From assembly GCA_030386875.1 (NCBI GenBank), contig CM059576.1, forward strand, positions 64,107,581 to 64,171,580: 64,000 nucleotides of DNA. Direction: 5' to 3'. Shown one piece after another: positions 45,171 to 55,745 of the stretch (its first letter is position 1; each line of letters begins with the position of its first letter). The notes beneath the pieces are model-generated. The model did no database searches. It saw nothing but the letters and a program-made list of their open reading frames with translations, and had not been told where the DNA came from. The stretch comes from Morinoia aosen. Lineage: Eukaryota > Arthropoda > Malacostraca > Amphipoda > Talitridae. A program made the position numbers and the translations under genes.

Positions 45171-46430
45171 TTAATATATAGTTATAGTAAATTGGTTATT
45201 TTTTTTTGTTATTACGTTCAACACCGCATTTGAATGGGGGCTAAAAGCTAGAACTTCTTTTTTAGCAATAGCATGAACTTTGGCAAATTGTTTCACTGCT
45301 ACCGATTTAAATTCAACTGCGTTGCCACTTATGAGAGTTTTGGGGTACCCGAATACGGAGAAGCAACTTCCTAAACATGATATTACTGTGTCTGTTCGAT
45401 GATTAGAGGTAGCGTATAACCTACAGAAACGGGTAAAAAGGTCTATCACAACTAGTATGTATTTATTCCCACTATCGGTAGTTTTAAGGGGACCAAGAAA
45501 GTCCATTGAAACTACTTCAAACGGTTCCTTTGCTATCGGGGCTGTTTTTATTTTAATAGGTACGGAAGGATTTGCTTTAAGAAGTTTGCACACTTCACAA
45601 TCTTGAACAAATTTTCTTATAGCTGTTTTCTCTAAAATATTGAAGTACTTTAGCCTAAACTTAAATTGCGTATGCAACGCATCAGTATGGTACATATAGT
45701 GTATGGTTAAGATTGCTTTATTTAACAATGAAGCTGGCATTACCGCTGTTAATATTGTTGTAGTTCGGGAGTCAATGCGTCGTCGTCGATACAAAATGTC
45801 ATTGACAATTAAATAACTCGGTGAGTCACTAATTGCAGACGTACTTTTATGAAGTAATGCTTCTCGAACTTCAATACAAAAGGGATCGAGCTTTTGCTCG
45901 TCAGTGAACTCTTTTAAAGTCCATGAGATCTCTTTTTCTGTCGGGACATAGTCAATTAATTTTGGTGTCAACATGTCGTTATCGTGTGATTGCATCGTCT
46001 GGTCAATGAGAACGCCTTGCTTTGATTGCGTCTTGGCTCGCGTCTGCGCAACACATGTCTCAGATTCAAGTTCAGACATTAAAGTGTCACAGCTTTCTAA
46101 TTTTTTGATAGTGAGCTGATCATAGTCGTTAGGCAGCCTACTTAGGTAGTCAGCTACGACGTTTTGTCTACCTGGTAAATAATGAACAATAGGGTCGTAA
46201 GAATGTATGTTAATACACCATCTGGACATGGTGGTGTCGTCTGGCAATTTTCGTGTGAATAGAGGAGTTAACGGACGGTGGTCCGTATACACATGGATGG
46301 GATACCCAATAATTAGATATTTGAATGCTTTAGGAGCACTATAAATTGCAAAGAATTCTTTTTTCGTGGTTGAGTAGCGTTTTTGACTAGCATTTAAAGT
46401 TTTGCTGAAATATGCAATGGGACGCATCAA
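45171..46430 (-). pseudogene. Gypsy RNase H and integrase core, catalytic site damaged
   Basis: The frame begins inside RNase H (RPIAYFSKTLNASQKRYSTT, then YTDHRPL and NVVADYLSRL) and runs into integrase: a His-Cys zinc region ending in CEVCK, then VVSMDFLGPL with the first catalytic Asp. The second motif reads ISGNAVEF, where SDNA is expected, so the second catalytic Asp is Gly. The NAVLN region lacks the Glu that normally follows. After that the frame breaks and integrase resumes in another frame at 45139. It cannot be active. Confidence 0.9.
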
Positions 46431-46445
46431 TTTATCGCCTGCATT

Positions 46446-46902
46446 TTATCGCCTGCAAATCAAATTGAACTCTGATGTTGATTTTTCAATAATTCCCTGT
46501 GACAGCATTTCTTTGTTGACCTTGGCCAACTCCTCTTGGTATTTGTGAGGTATTCGATATGGCGGTATGTTCATAACTGGTGCATCAGATTTAAGTAAAA
46601 CCTTATGTTTTGTCACATTCGTGACACCTATAGTTTCGTCTTGTAACGTGATCACGTCACGGAAATTGTTCATCAATTCCAGTAATTTTAGTTTTACATC
46701 AACGTCATCGCATGTTACATCATTACATGTTAACGGACGGCGTACGTCCTTCTGTACATTAGATACACTTTTGACTTGTGCACCACACTCACAAAAATCT
46801 CCGTGAACATCGACCTTCGACTCAAGTTTCTCCGTGGCTATGGTCTTTGTTTCACCAAGTCCTGAGATGACTTTGTTTGAATCCGATGTAACCTCAGAGT
46901 TT
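46446..46902 (-). pseudogene. Gypsy RT N-terminal remnant; catalytic core deleted
   Basis: The part before the RT core is present: HKVLLKSDAPVMNIPPYRIP, then EELAKVNKEMLSQGIIEKST and SEFN. In Gypsy RT this is followed by the fingers and palm with the YxDD box. Here it jumps within a few codons to RNase H (46430), so about 200 or more codons are gone. The junction carries two copies of TTTATCGCCTGCA (46431-46443 and 46445-46457). Confidence 0.85.
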
Positions 46903-47104
46903 ATCTAATAATAATAATAATAATAATGAAGGCATCTACGGATGCTTTATTTCCAATTTCAAGCCTGATACATATCACCTTATACATTGGATTTTCAAAT
47001 GCCTTATAACTAACGCCAGGACGCCATTACGCTTTCCCCCGGTCAAGACCGGTACCCATTTCAGACACCTGGGTAGAGTGGGGTATTGTGCTTGGAATTT
47101 TTCC
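46903..47104 (-). repeat. 5'-truncated SINE with TAA-repeat tail, inserted in Gypsy pol
   Basis: In minus orientation the body has CAATACCCCACTC, GTCTGAAATGGGTACCGG, GTCCTGGCGTTAGTTATAAG and GGCATTTGAAAA, matching the SINE at 958-1170. It ends in an ATT/TAA repeat tail (plus 46903-46926). The tRNA-like head is missing. It interrupts pol: the protease-side frame ends here (47106) and pol resumes below it. A clean target duplication is not obvious; CAGAG on each side is the best candidate. Confidence 0.8.
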
Positions 47105-47105
47105 C

Positions 47106-47576
47106 CTATACCCAACAGAGAAAATCGCCACCTGCGGCGGGACTCTCAACATTATTCGCCTCATTAAGCGCTTCCTCTACATTTGTGAGGTAAAGTTCGG
47201 CCTCAACTTCCTCTTCAGGTAATGCTTCCATATTACAGAGCATTGTGTTTTCACTAAAATGAATGGCCTCATCTGTCGGGTTCAGTACTAATAATGGTAC
47301 ACTCCCATTTTCATTGACTGTAACTATTGCTTCTGCTATCAGTGCTCCATTATCAAATCCTCGTTTCAACACGATATAATTACCTTGTTTAGATTTTTTG
47401 ACAAAGGCATTAATGAGCTTGATACAATTAGCAGGCACTTCTATTGCGTCACAGTGAACCACAAGGGGTCTATTTTTTTTCTCTTGCCACTGTCTTTGGC
47501 AGCTCGGGTACACACTCGAGTTCAGCCTCTTTTTTCTTGCCTGTTCTTGCAGCGTCTTTTTTTCTCTCGCGACCAT
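47106..47576 (-). pseudogene. Gypsy pol segment between protease and RT
   Basis: Frame-shifted relative to the protease frame above it (overlap near 47470-47576, a KKR/KEK-rich linker). It reads PLVVHCDAIEVPANCIKLIN, VLKRGFDNGALIAEAIV and PLLVLNPTDEAIHFSENTM, typical of the Gypsy region that precedes RT. It ends artificially at the SINE. Confidence 0.8.
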
Positions 47577-48279
47577 TCATTGAGCCCCGGCATCTGGTGC
47601 TCTTCCTAGCACAGGCAACTACCTCCGACATTAAACAATCACTGTTTATTATCTCCATTAATATGGCTTCTCTACTTATTGTAGGCTTACTCTCTATTTC
47701 ATTGAAGGGTACTCTAGTTCCCTCCCAAAGGAGTGAACCGTCCTTCAAGTTTATAACCGCGTTGGTTAATACATCTCTACCTAAGATTAAATCATATTTG
47801 AAGTTAGCATCTTTAATTACTAAAGCACTAGTCGTAGGTACTCTGCCAGTACCAGGTATTGAGATATTTAAATCAATCTCACCGCTGTCATTACTCTTTG
47901 CGTTTATGCCTCTAACGCTCAAAAAACTTGGTTTTAACTTTTCTTTGGGGTTTTTGATGATACTGTAACTAATGAGGCATTTTTCACTACCGCTGTCAAG
48001 CAGCGCACTCAAGTACTTGTCTTTATTAGACAGTATAATGGTCGGCCGTTTAGTTCTCCTAAACGTAACAAGATCGGCTCCGTTTTCACGTCTTTCTCCA
48101 CTTACAACTGTTGTGTTAAAATAGACTTCAACTGCTTTTTTCTGTGATATCTCATGAGTCAGTTCTTCATCTTTTAACTTGGCAAACCTATTTCTACATT
48201 TAAATAATGGATCAATGTATGATTCACTCTCATCATGATTACATCTTGTCATCTCAGTTTCTGGATTCGTTTCGACCAC
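47470..48279 (-). pseudogene. Gypsy protease
   Basis: A retroviral-type aspartic protease: YLSALLDSGSEKCLISYSII contains the catalytic DSG, followed by flap-like sequence and ILGRDVLTNAVINL, the second conserved ILG motif. The frame is open through the domain, then shifts in the basic linker near 47500. Its relation to gag is by frame change at about 48300-48360. Confidence 0.85.
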
Positions 48280-48362
48280 AGCGTTAGGATTAACGAGAAT
48301 CGTGGGGTGATCCTCGGGCTTCGTCTCATTTTTTTCTCCACCTTTTTTACCTCCACCTGTAA

Positions 48363-49793
48363 TTACTCTCGCTCTAAAAAATCTCTGTCGTCTCTTTCGT
48401 ACTCCTCACCATAGTGCACCTCGTGTCTCCCACGGTTATTGCCTCTGTAGGCATTATACCAACGCAAGTATGTTTTATACTGCCTGATTTCATTTTCTGA
48501 CGCTCTGCAGTTTCGGACGAGGTGTTCTTTTGAACAGCATGCAAAGCAGGGGCCAAAGACCCTAGGTTTGCTCAGATCTCGTTGGGTTCGACAATTGGCT
48601 TCAACATGTCCTGAAACGTTGCATATACTGCAGAACAAAGAGCCTCTCGTTTTAGCTGCAGAGTACACTGGGGCATGATTCGAACTTTCTGCCCGCAAAG
48701 TGTTACATTCAAGTGAACCTATTCTTCTGTCACCTACATAGCCACTGACATTCTTTCCTACTCTAGGATTTCTCAACCAGGGTCGAGGAATTGATCTCCG
48801 ACCAGCGAAACGCCCTCTACGGTAGTTTCCGTAGAAAACTTCGCTTTCCTGAGGGCAATCTTGCTCATCAATATTGTCTTCTGACTCGGTAACTTCGGCG
48901 ACAAAGGTTTCTCTATTGTACTGCGTCTCGTAGTGAGTCGCTACTATCTGTTTATTTTCGCGCTGATTTCGAACCGCGGCAACAATACGTGCCAATAATT
49001 CCTCTGACGTATTGAACGACGTATCGAATAGTTTCTTAGCAAATGATTCTTCGAGTAATGGTGCTAACACGCTGATGGTGAGACTAAGATCAATGCTGTC
49101 TCCTACAAAACGTTTTAGTTCTACTTGATTTGAACTTGCCCTAAAAAATGGGTGTCTCGTCCACGCTATTGAATTTGAGTTCAACAAATGTTCCGACAAC
49201 TTTCTGATTTTTGCAAATGCGGTTACCAACTGGGCTGCAAGTGCATCATTCCTAACGAAACGTAACTTATTTAAATCGCATGCTAATGCGTGAATTGATT
49301 TTTATCCTCTTGCGACATAGATGTCGTCCAAAATTTTGACGACATCTTCAAAAGAATATTGAAGATCTGAATTGACTAACTTTGTTACAATGCTATTAAA
49401 ATCTCCTACCTGTTTGTTAGCAGATCTAACCAACAATTCTTTCTTTGCACTGTCGGAATTCACATCCGGGAGTAATGTCATGTAGGCACGCAAATTTCCT
49501 ATATGAGTTTTAAACGTTTTATTCTCAATGAAGTCCGGATCCTCGCGTCTTCGTCTCCCACGAAAAAGGGGCAATTCCGAGCCCGATAGGATTGTTCCTG
49601 ACCTCGGCATACTAGCTGCTATCTCCCTTGCTAAACTACTAGGATTTGTACTCGGGCCAACGGCCGCGCTAGCTGATGGTTCAGTCATTTCTGGATTGCT
49701 CTCAGCACGAAATCTAGCTTTGCTTACTCGACCTCTAGTTGTTTGGGTCGCTGTTGTTCTAATAGTTTCGTCTGAATCGGACGTGTCCGACAT
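48363..49793 (-). pseudogene. Gypsy gag with one in-frame stop
   Basis: Structural protein. The N terminus is MSDTSDSDETIRTTATQTTR, followed by a capsid-like middle region and an Arg/Gly-rich stretch, then two CCHC knuckles: CSICNVSGHVEANC and CFACCSKEHLVRNC. The two halves (49793-49302 and 49300-48363) are in the same frame, separated only by a TAA at about 49302-49304, so a single nonsense change divides it. It ends in an acidic, Arg-rich tail (EYERDDRDFLERE). Confidence 0.88.
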
Positions 49794-50777
49794 ACGGAAG
49801 TTAATAATTTTTTACACAATGTTAATAGTTGTAAATCAATATTTGCTACAGATCAATATTATACACTTTAGAAATCAATGTTACACATCCTAAAGATCAA
49901 TATTACACATCCTAAAGATCAATATTACATATCCCAAAAATCACTTCAATCAACACACAATTTATGAAATAAAGCACTCATAAAAAAAATTTTTATCACT
50001 CACTTCTGAACGCTATAGCTATCTTGCACAAGTTCGATTTACTACTGCGGCTTCACAGCTCTTGCTACTCTGCTTGTTTTGCCTGACGCAAGCTGTCTAA
50101 GCACTGCGCATTGCCTTCAGCTGAAGCCAAAAATAAACTTCTTCTCACGGAGCAAGAAAAAGAAACTACTTACAAAAAAATGTTACTCTGCCTGCCTGTG
50201 CTGTCTAGCAATCGCGCTGCTGCGATAAGGCGGAAAAACTATCTGTTAATTCAGTGCAAGCTATTATTTACTTAGCTTCCACTGGGTGAATGAAGGAAGT
50301 TGTGTAGTCGCTCGCCACTGTAGACGTACACTGGGATGAGGGGAGGAAGTGAAGTCGCTCGTCCCTGTAGACGTAGTAGTCGTTGTAGATCACTCGTTGT
50401 TAGGTGTCGCTCCAAACTGTAGTTGTAGAACTACTTCAATGTCTTCTCCTGATTCAAAGATAAGTACTTTGGTGCTGAAGGGGTAGCAGGTATTTATCCA
50501 CGCTGAAAATTGGACAGAGGTCTCTACCAATGCAGTGTACGGGATCTTGAAACTGATGTTGAGTACAGACGGTCGTAGTTGTTGAAGACTCGTATTGTTG
50601 TTGCTGCCAGTCATTTGCGCGATTTAACAATTTTCTCTTCTTGTCTTGACTCTTGCTGAATTTCAAAATCTTCGTAGTAGAAATTTCTCGTAGGTTTTCA
50701 ATCTCGTAGTAATCTTCTTCTAACTTTATTATAACTTCTTCACAACGTCATAGGTTAGACCGAGCCTGGCCACCATA
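49794..50777 (-). other. Gypsy leader with primer-binding site and candidate splice donors
   Basis: On the minus strand, two bases after the 5' LTR, the leader reads TGGTGGCCAGGCTCGGTC (plus 50758-50775). It begins with TGG, so it can pair with a tRNA 3' CCA end; I could not name the tRNA. GTAAGT (plus 50168-50173) and GTGAGT (plus 49998-50003) are candidate donors for a spliced third-ORF mRNA. A 24-bp tandem repeat (GATCAATATTACACATCCTA) lies at 49848-49945. Confidence 0.7.
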
Positions 50778-50934
50778 TGTGCCGCTAAGGGTGCGGCCTT
50801 GGTCGTGGTAAGGAAACTCGGAGACGTTTTCTTAGGTGTTTACTTGATGGAGGTGACGAGAACGATAGCCCTAGTACTAAATTGTCTGGTGCTTATAAAG
50901 GCTCCGGTACGCATGGATGGGGATTGCGCGTACA
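50778..50934 (-). repeat. Gypsy 5' LTR
   Basis: 157 bp, TG...CA, differing from the 3' LTR at five positions by eye. On the minus strand it includes CCTTTATAAGC, a possible TATA box. It is followed outside by AAAG, the target duplication. Confidence 0.93.
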
Positions 50935-51115
50935 AAAGTTACATGGCTTCTAAAATCGAAAGAAAGACTACTAATTCGGTAACCCTAATTTAACTGATAG
51001 ATTCAAGTTGGAGCAATAAATAATTTTGTTTAAGTTTGATCGCTGCTCAAACGCGGTTTGTCTGAACAATTGAATATGAACAAGAGGACCTCGATATTTT
51101 CTGCGTAATTTGTAT

Positions 51116-51350
51116 GTGTATAGTTGCTGCTAGCCGTCTTGAAAGAACTGTTCTCCAGCAATTTATTCGTCGCAGCCAGCATTCGGGTGTCTCCCATAAA
51201 ACTGCTCGTCCCTACACTTCCCCTTCTCAGTCTACAATTAGAGATCATTGTAACAGGTTTAAAGACACATTAAAATTTCCAAATTTCAATACTATCTGCC
51301 AAGCTCAAAATGAGTACGATCTCAATATTATGAAATCATTGTTCATATGA
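51116..51350 (+). pseudogene. Possible Penelope-like (GIY-YIG region) C-terminal fragment
   Basis: The translation includes RRSQHSGVSHKTARPYTSP, STIRDHCNRFKD and FNTICQAQNEYDLNIMKSLF. The arrangement (a basic stretch, HC, then an F-I-xx-A-xNEYDL-I-x-SLF pattern) resembles the end of Penelope-like retroelement proteins. No RT domain is seen upstream, because the Gypsy element starts 180 bp away. The call is tentative. Confidence 0.4.
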
Positions 51351-51359
51351 ACAATGATA

Positions 51360-52824
51360 TGAACATGATCTTACCCCAAATGTAACTTATTTTTTCTTGT
51401 GTACGTAATACACACTAAGAATACAGTATTTTTGAGCCGCAATTAGAAGTATTTCTAGCTATTCGTGTCATACCCTGGATACCGAAATTCAGCATTACTG
51501 ACAGCAACTGCGAGCTTGTGTATGTATATTGTAATATGCAATACTCCGCAGAACTGGGTATCCACGATACGGATTTGAGACTATGTATAAGGCTCTGGAT
51601 CTCTCTAATTTTATTGAAAGTGACTAATTTATAGGTACTTTTTATACTGCACTCGAACAACAAAAATGAAATTATTAATTTATCAGTGAACTGAAACCAA
51701 GACCGCCAGTGCTAATTTCTTCCTATCTTTAATTAAGAGCATAGCACAAAACATATAAATCTAACCTAATAATTCGCGTTGTGTGTTTATTTATATATTT
51801 ATCTATATATTTATTTGGTGTCCGCTTCTTAAGAAACATAGGATATCAGAGTGTGCGTTATTATGGATACCGAAAATCTCAGTGTAACATTGAAAGATGT
51901 CCCTTACATGCATTGATATGTTTGACATTTTATCAGGATACGTTCGGTTAGGATAGGAGAGGTTAGGATATGATAGGTCAGCGTAGGTTAGGTAATGATG
52001 ACGGAATTTTATTACCGGTTTGCTTAGCTCAACGATAACATTGTCCGTAGAATTTTTACGGGTCCTGCTACTACTTAATTATACCCTTGGTTTTTGGAGT
52101 CCTCTTCTTCCTCTCTATCGCGCTCATATGGATAGTTATAACGACCGTCTATGTGATACGAGTTTCACCAGTACACAAGGACAAGAATATTTTTATTACG
52201 GGTACTGTTAGGATGGATATATTTGTTTGTCATCCTCATCTGGAATTTTTTTCAAGAAAGGTATTGAATCCCGTCATTTTTGACGGGTCGTGGATGTTAG
52301 TAAACATATAAACACACAACGGTCATTTTTAGTAGTAGATTGAAAGAATTGAGTAGCTTACTCTTTTGAGTGAAGTAAAACAGAAGTGTCATCCAAGTAC
52401 CTACGATAAAACAGGTTTAAATTCACAGGACTGTTTTTTAAATAGGTATTCTCTCAGTTAGGTAAAAATAATTAGCAATCAGAAGCGAGAGGCTGAAACC
52501 ATCGCGAGTCTGTCAATTTGTTTATAAATTTCACTATTGAACACGAAAAATGAATTAGTCAGGGCAGTTTATAGTGAGCGTTTAAACTGTTTCTTGTTGT
52601 TATTGAAAATTGAATTATCGTGAGAGAAAATGGTGTCAAACACAACTTAAATACATTCAGTTAGAGGTACATTGTTATAGAAGACTCCATGTCAAAGTTG
52701 CACATAAAATACTGGTTAAATAGTGGCGAGATCTCCAATGAAATGGAGATTATTATTACTATTTTTATTATTTACGTTAGTTTAAACCACAGTCATCACT
52801 TCAACGGCGTTGTTAAGAGAGCAA
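51360..52824. other. Unassigned spacer with GGTTAG-rich patch
   Basis: No supported gene. At 51943-51993 there is a loose cluster of GGTTAGG and GGATAGG motifs, similar to the TTAGG-rich patch at 54.1 kb. Confidence 0.4.
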
Positions 52825-53050
52825 AAGTGAAGGGACCATCGAGTATGGACACGTACACGGAGAATCTATGCACAACGTATGTTCCCACACAAGCCACCCC
52901 TATGCTGTAACACGACTGTGTTGCTACACAGGACACAATGCGCATGAAACAGCAAGTCAGAAAGGAAGTTCAAACAAGATGAAAGCTTGGGAAGGAAGTT
53001 GCAGGCGTCTTAGAAAGGGATAGCAGTAAACCAAAAAATGATGGTTCGTA
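52825..53050 (-). repeat. Diverged family A repeat with internal rearrangement
   Basis: A minus-orientation copy: GGGACCATCGAGTATGGACA, GAGAATCTATGCACAACG, GAAAGGAAGTTCAAACAAG, GATGAAAGC, GATAGCAGTAAACCAAAAAA. A stretch around 52880-52940 does not match the family and may be an insertion. Confidence 0.55.
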
Positions 53051-54019
53051 CTTCGAAGCAGAATTCGACAGTGATCAATGATAAAAATAGAGCCATTAGA
53101 AAAAAAAATATCATGTTCATGCAGGACTTCTTCACGGGAATAAGTAGCAAAAATCGTCTACGACCTAAATGGAAGTGGTTTTCTTTCTTACTCATTAACA
53201 TGTATTCACAACTGAGATATTCGAAAAATACTTGAGCATCAATTGCAAACACAAAACGAAGCCAATACACCTTGCACCATATTTGTGCAAGGCACAAATG
53301 TGGTGCGCTGTCCATTGTTTCTCTGTGAAAAATGCATTTGAAAATGAATGTGAATTGTGCATCTTGTATGGTAGTTCCGTTGGGGTTGAGTTGATCCGGA
53401 TGTGAATGAAAAACGAAAATTAGAAATACATTTCGATGATGTAAATAGTTACATGAAACTTGTAACTAACTAAAATAAACGGTTTAAACTTCAGTGAGAT
53501 ATTTTACTACAAAAAATGAAATTTCATTCTTTCCAATCAAGTTTCAACGTATTTCCTTAGAGATTCAGCACACTGATATTTTTTGAAATGAATAGATATA
53601 AAATCGTACGCATTAGAAATTTTAAATGAGTGTCGGGAATGAAGTTTTTACTAAAATTATGTTATTTATTGAAATATAGTTATTCAAACACAGGTTTACA
53701 AACGCGGTAAGCCTTTTTGCGTGCAACTAAGTGCTTTACTGTTAGCAGTTGTAAAGGATTAGAGTTGTGTGTTAGACTGTCTAGAGAGTCTGAAAATGTA
53801 AATTATAGCTTGAGAACCCGGAAACAATAAAGACAGCAACACTTATTAGAAAATGAAGTAGTCATTGAAAACAAAAATGAAAATCTGAAATTGCTCAAAT
53901 CCATCCTTTAAGAAATAATGCGTGAATGAGCACTGTTATTAACTCGGATTCTACGGTAGTTTTCAGAAGACCACCATAGCAAGGTAAAATATCAGGGAAC
54001 TTTATTATGACCGTGCGCA
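53051..54019. other. Unassigned AT-rich spacer
   Basis: No gene recognised. Confidence 0.4.
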
Positions 54020-54547
54020 CAGCACAGGGTCCAATCTCGCAGAATTTCTACACCGCCCAACCCTCTCCCTCCACCTCCAAGCAGCTACAACACCACCTCC
54101 GAGCAGCTACAGAAATGTTAGGTTAAATTAATTTAGGGTCGGTTAAGTTAAGTTAGGTTAGAGGTTAGGTTAAGTTAGGTTAGGTTGGGTTAGGTTAGGC
54201 CAAGCTCAGTTAGTTTAAGTTTAACTTAAAAAAGTTTTAAAATGCCTGTTTTTGCGTGCCGAGATGGAGGGTCGAAAAGCCAAACACCAGCGGTCGTTGT
54301 CAAAACTTATTTTAATGATTTAATACAGGTTAACTTTGGTATTCCGCTGAAGTATTCACTTATTAAGTACCTGTAGTGGTTATAATGCAGTAATTAATAA
54401 TAAATGTATAACGAACAGATAGGTTAATAAACCTCCGTAGTACTACGTATTCAATAATTGGTGCGAATGGCAACTTTATGTAGCTGCTTGGAGGTGGAGG
54501 GAGAGGGTTGGGCGGTGTAGAAATTTGCGAGATTGGACCCTGTGCTG
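54020..54547. mobile_element. 528-bp MITE with about 65-bp inverted repeats and TTAGG-rich interior
   Basis: The left end CAGCACAGGGTCCAATCTCG and onward (54020-54089) is repeated in reverse complement at 54484-54547, with one gap in the match. No convincing target duplication was found. The interior has no open frame. Part of the left repeat (CTCC(A/G)AGCAGCTACA) is duplicated at about 54076-54110. The family is unknown. Confidence 0.8.
54117..54215 (+). repeat. Degenerate interstitial TTAGG-type repeat
   Basis: About 95 bp rich in TTAGG and TTAAG units (for example GTTAGGTTAGGTTGGGTTAG). (TTAGG)n is the usual telomere repeat of arthropods. It lies inside the 528-bp MITE, so it travels with a transposon and need not mark a former chromosome end. 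Confidence 0.8.
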
Positions 54548-55355
54548 CCCGGACACAATGGCGCTTCGGAACTATAGTAGCGGTCGAACGAATTTTTGTG
54601 AAATATTTTTATCGTACCCCAAAATCTTAATCGGCACCCTAATTTGGATCAATAATGATAGCAAATAGGTTGCTAACATGTTCTAATACGGAAAAATTCA
54701 CGAAAACGCTAATTTCACGTAGCTTTCCAATGTAGAGTAGAAGAATGAACTATGATAAGACAGAGCATCACCAAGCTCCTCAGACGACATTTTGGAGGTA
54801 AATGGATCGCCGTGACTGTCGAAAGGAACTTCACAGGAACTTACTCTCGTTCAAATTATTACTCATCGTATTAAAATATAATTTTACACCATAGTTCTTC
54901 CAGTATTTGGGCGTAAATTACATCATTAGAAAGAGAAAACTTTCAGCTTTACGAAGAGGTAATTTTTTATGGAAAAAATATTTACAGTTAAAGTAATTCA
55001 TTATTGTTCCCCACACACCGTAGCAGACAGAATAAACTCCAGTTTTTTCAAAGGAAGAAATTAGCCTTGCGATCAAGTTCCGGGAAGAAAAACCCCTTGC
55101 TGGATGTAAATGAACTACGGAGTGCGGAGAAGTTCCTTTGACGTTATTCCGATGTTTTTATCCTGCAGCAACAATTTGGCAGTGTGTATGCAGTGTAATG
55201 TACTGATGTTAAATTAAGGATATATTGATGTATTGCAATGTTATGAGACATTTCAAACTTTAATCCTATGTACGTGGTGCGAAATAGTTGAAATGTAAAT
55301 CTAGTTTTTCCCTTATATTGTTCGTAAAATCACATATCATTTTTGTTTGCATTGC
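54548..55355. other. Unassigned spacer
   Basis: No gene recognised. Confidence 0.4.
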
Positions 55356-55368
55356 AGTGCTTAGATTA

Positions 55369-55732
55369 AGATTAAGATTATAAGTTGGTTTAAGCCTCCC
55401 TAACCACTGCAGAAATAGAGCGGATCGAAGAGAGGAATGAGGAAGGCACCATTTAGTATGGAGATAAGAAAATGAGGATACTATGCAGAAAGGGCATAGA
55501 AACAGTAAAATGGGAAAGAAGTTCATGAAATAAGATAAAATTTGAAGAAGAAAGTCAGAGGTGCTGAATAACAGGACAGTAGTGAACCGAAAAAAGTTGG
55601 TCCTCAACATAACAAAAAACATTTTATTTCAACAAAAAGAAGGCCTACCTAACTCTCATCTCGGGCCCTCACATTTTTTCCCTGGGAGCGCTAATTCCCA
55701 TAGATACAATAGTTGTATCTCCCTGAGGGGGA
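55369..55732 (-). repeat. Family A repeat, reference copy with 13-bp target duplication
   Basis: The best-preserved copy (364 bp). It is flanked by a perfect 13-bp direct repeat AGTGCTTAGATTA (55356-55368 and 55733-55745). In its own orientation it starts TCCCCCTCAGGGAGATAC, contains CGGTTCACTACTGTCCTG and CATACTAAATGGTGCCTTCC, and ends GGTTAGGGAGGCTTAAACC followed by a TAATCT-type simple repeat. The long duplication and simple-repeat tail indicate target-primed reverse transcription, so it is a SINE or a short LINE 3' end. I see no convincing pol III boxes or coding sequence. Confidence 0.9.
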
Positions 55733-55745
55733 AGTGCTTAGATTA

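Larger units (their letters stand above)
42002..50934 (-). mobile_element. Ty3/Gypsy LTR retrotransposon, defective, with a third ORF
   Basis: Flanked by 157-bp LTRs (42002-42158 and 50778-50934) that begin TG and end CA, with a 4-bp target duplication AAAG on both sides (41998-42001 and 50935-50938), as expected for Gypsy. On the minus strand the order is 5' LTR, primer site, leader, gag, protease, RT remnant, RNase H, integrase, a small third ORF, polypurine tract, 3' LTR. Five LTR differences by eye (about 3%) indicate an older insertion than the BEL element. Defects: a stop in gag, a frameshift after protease, a SINE in pol, loss of the RT core, and integrase breaks. Confidence 0.93.

Noticed and set aside
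54117..54215. A former chromosome end or fusion point
   Set aside because: The TTAGG-type block is short, degenerate, and inside a MITE with inverted repeats, so transposition explains it better.
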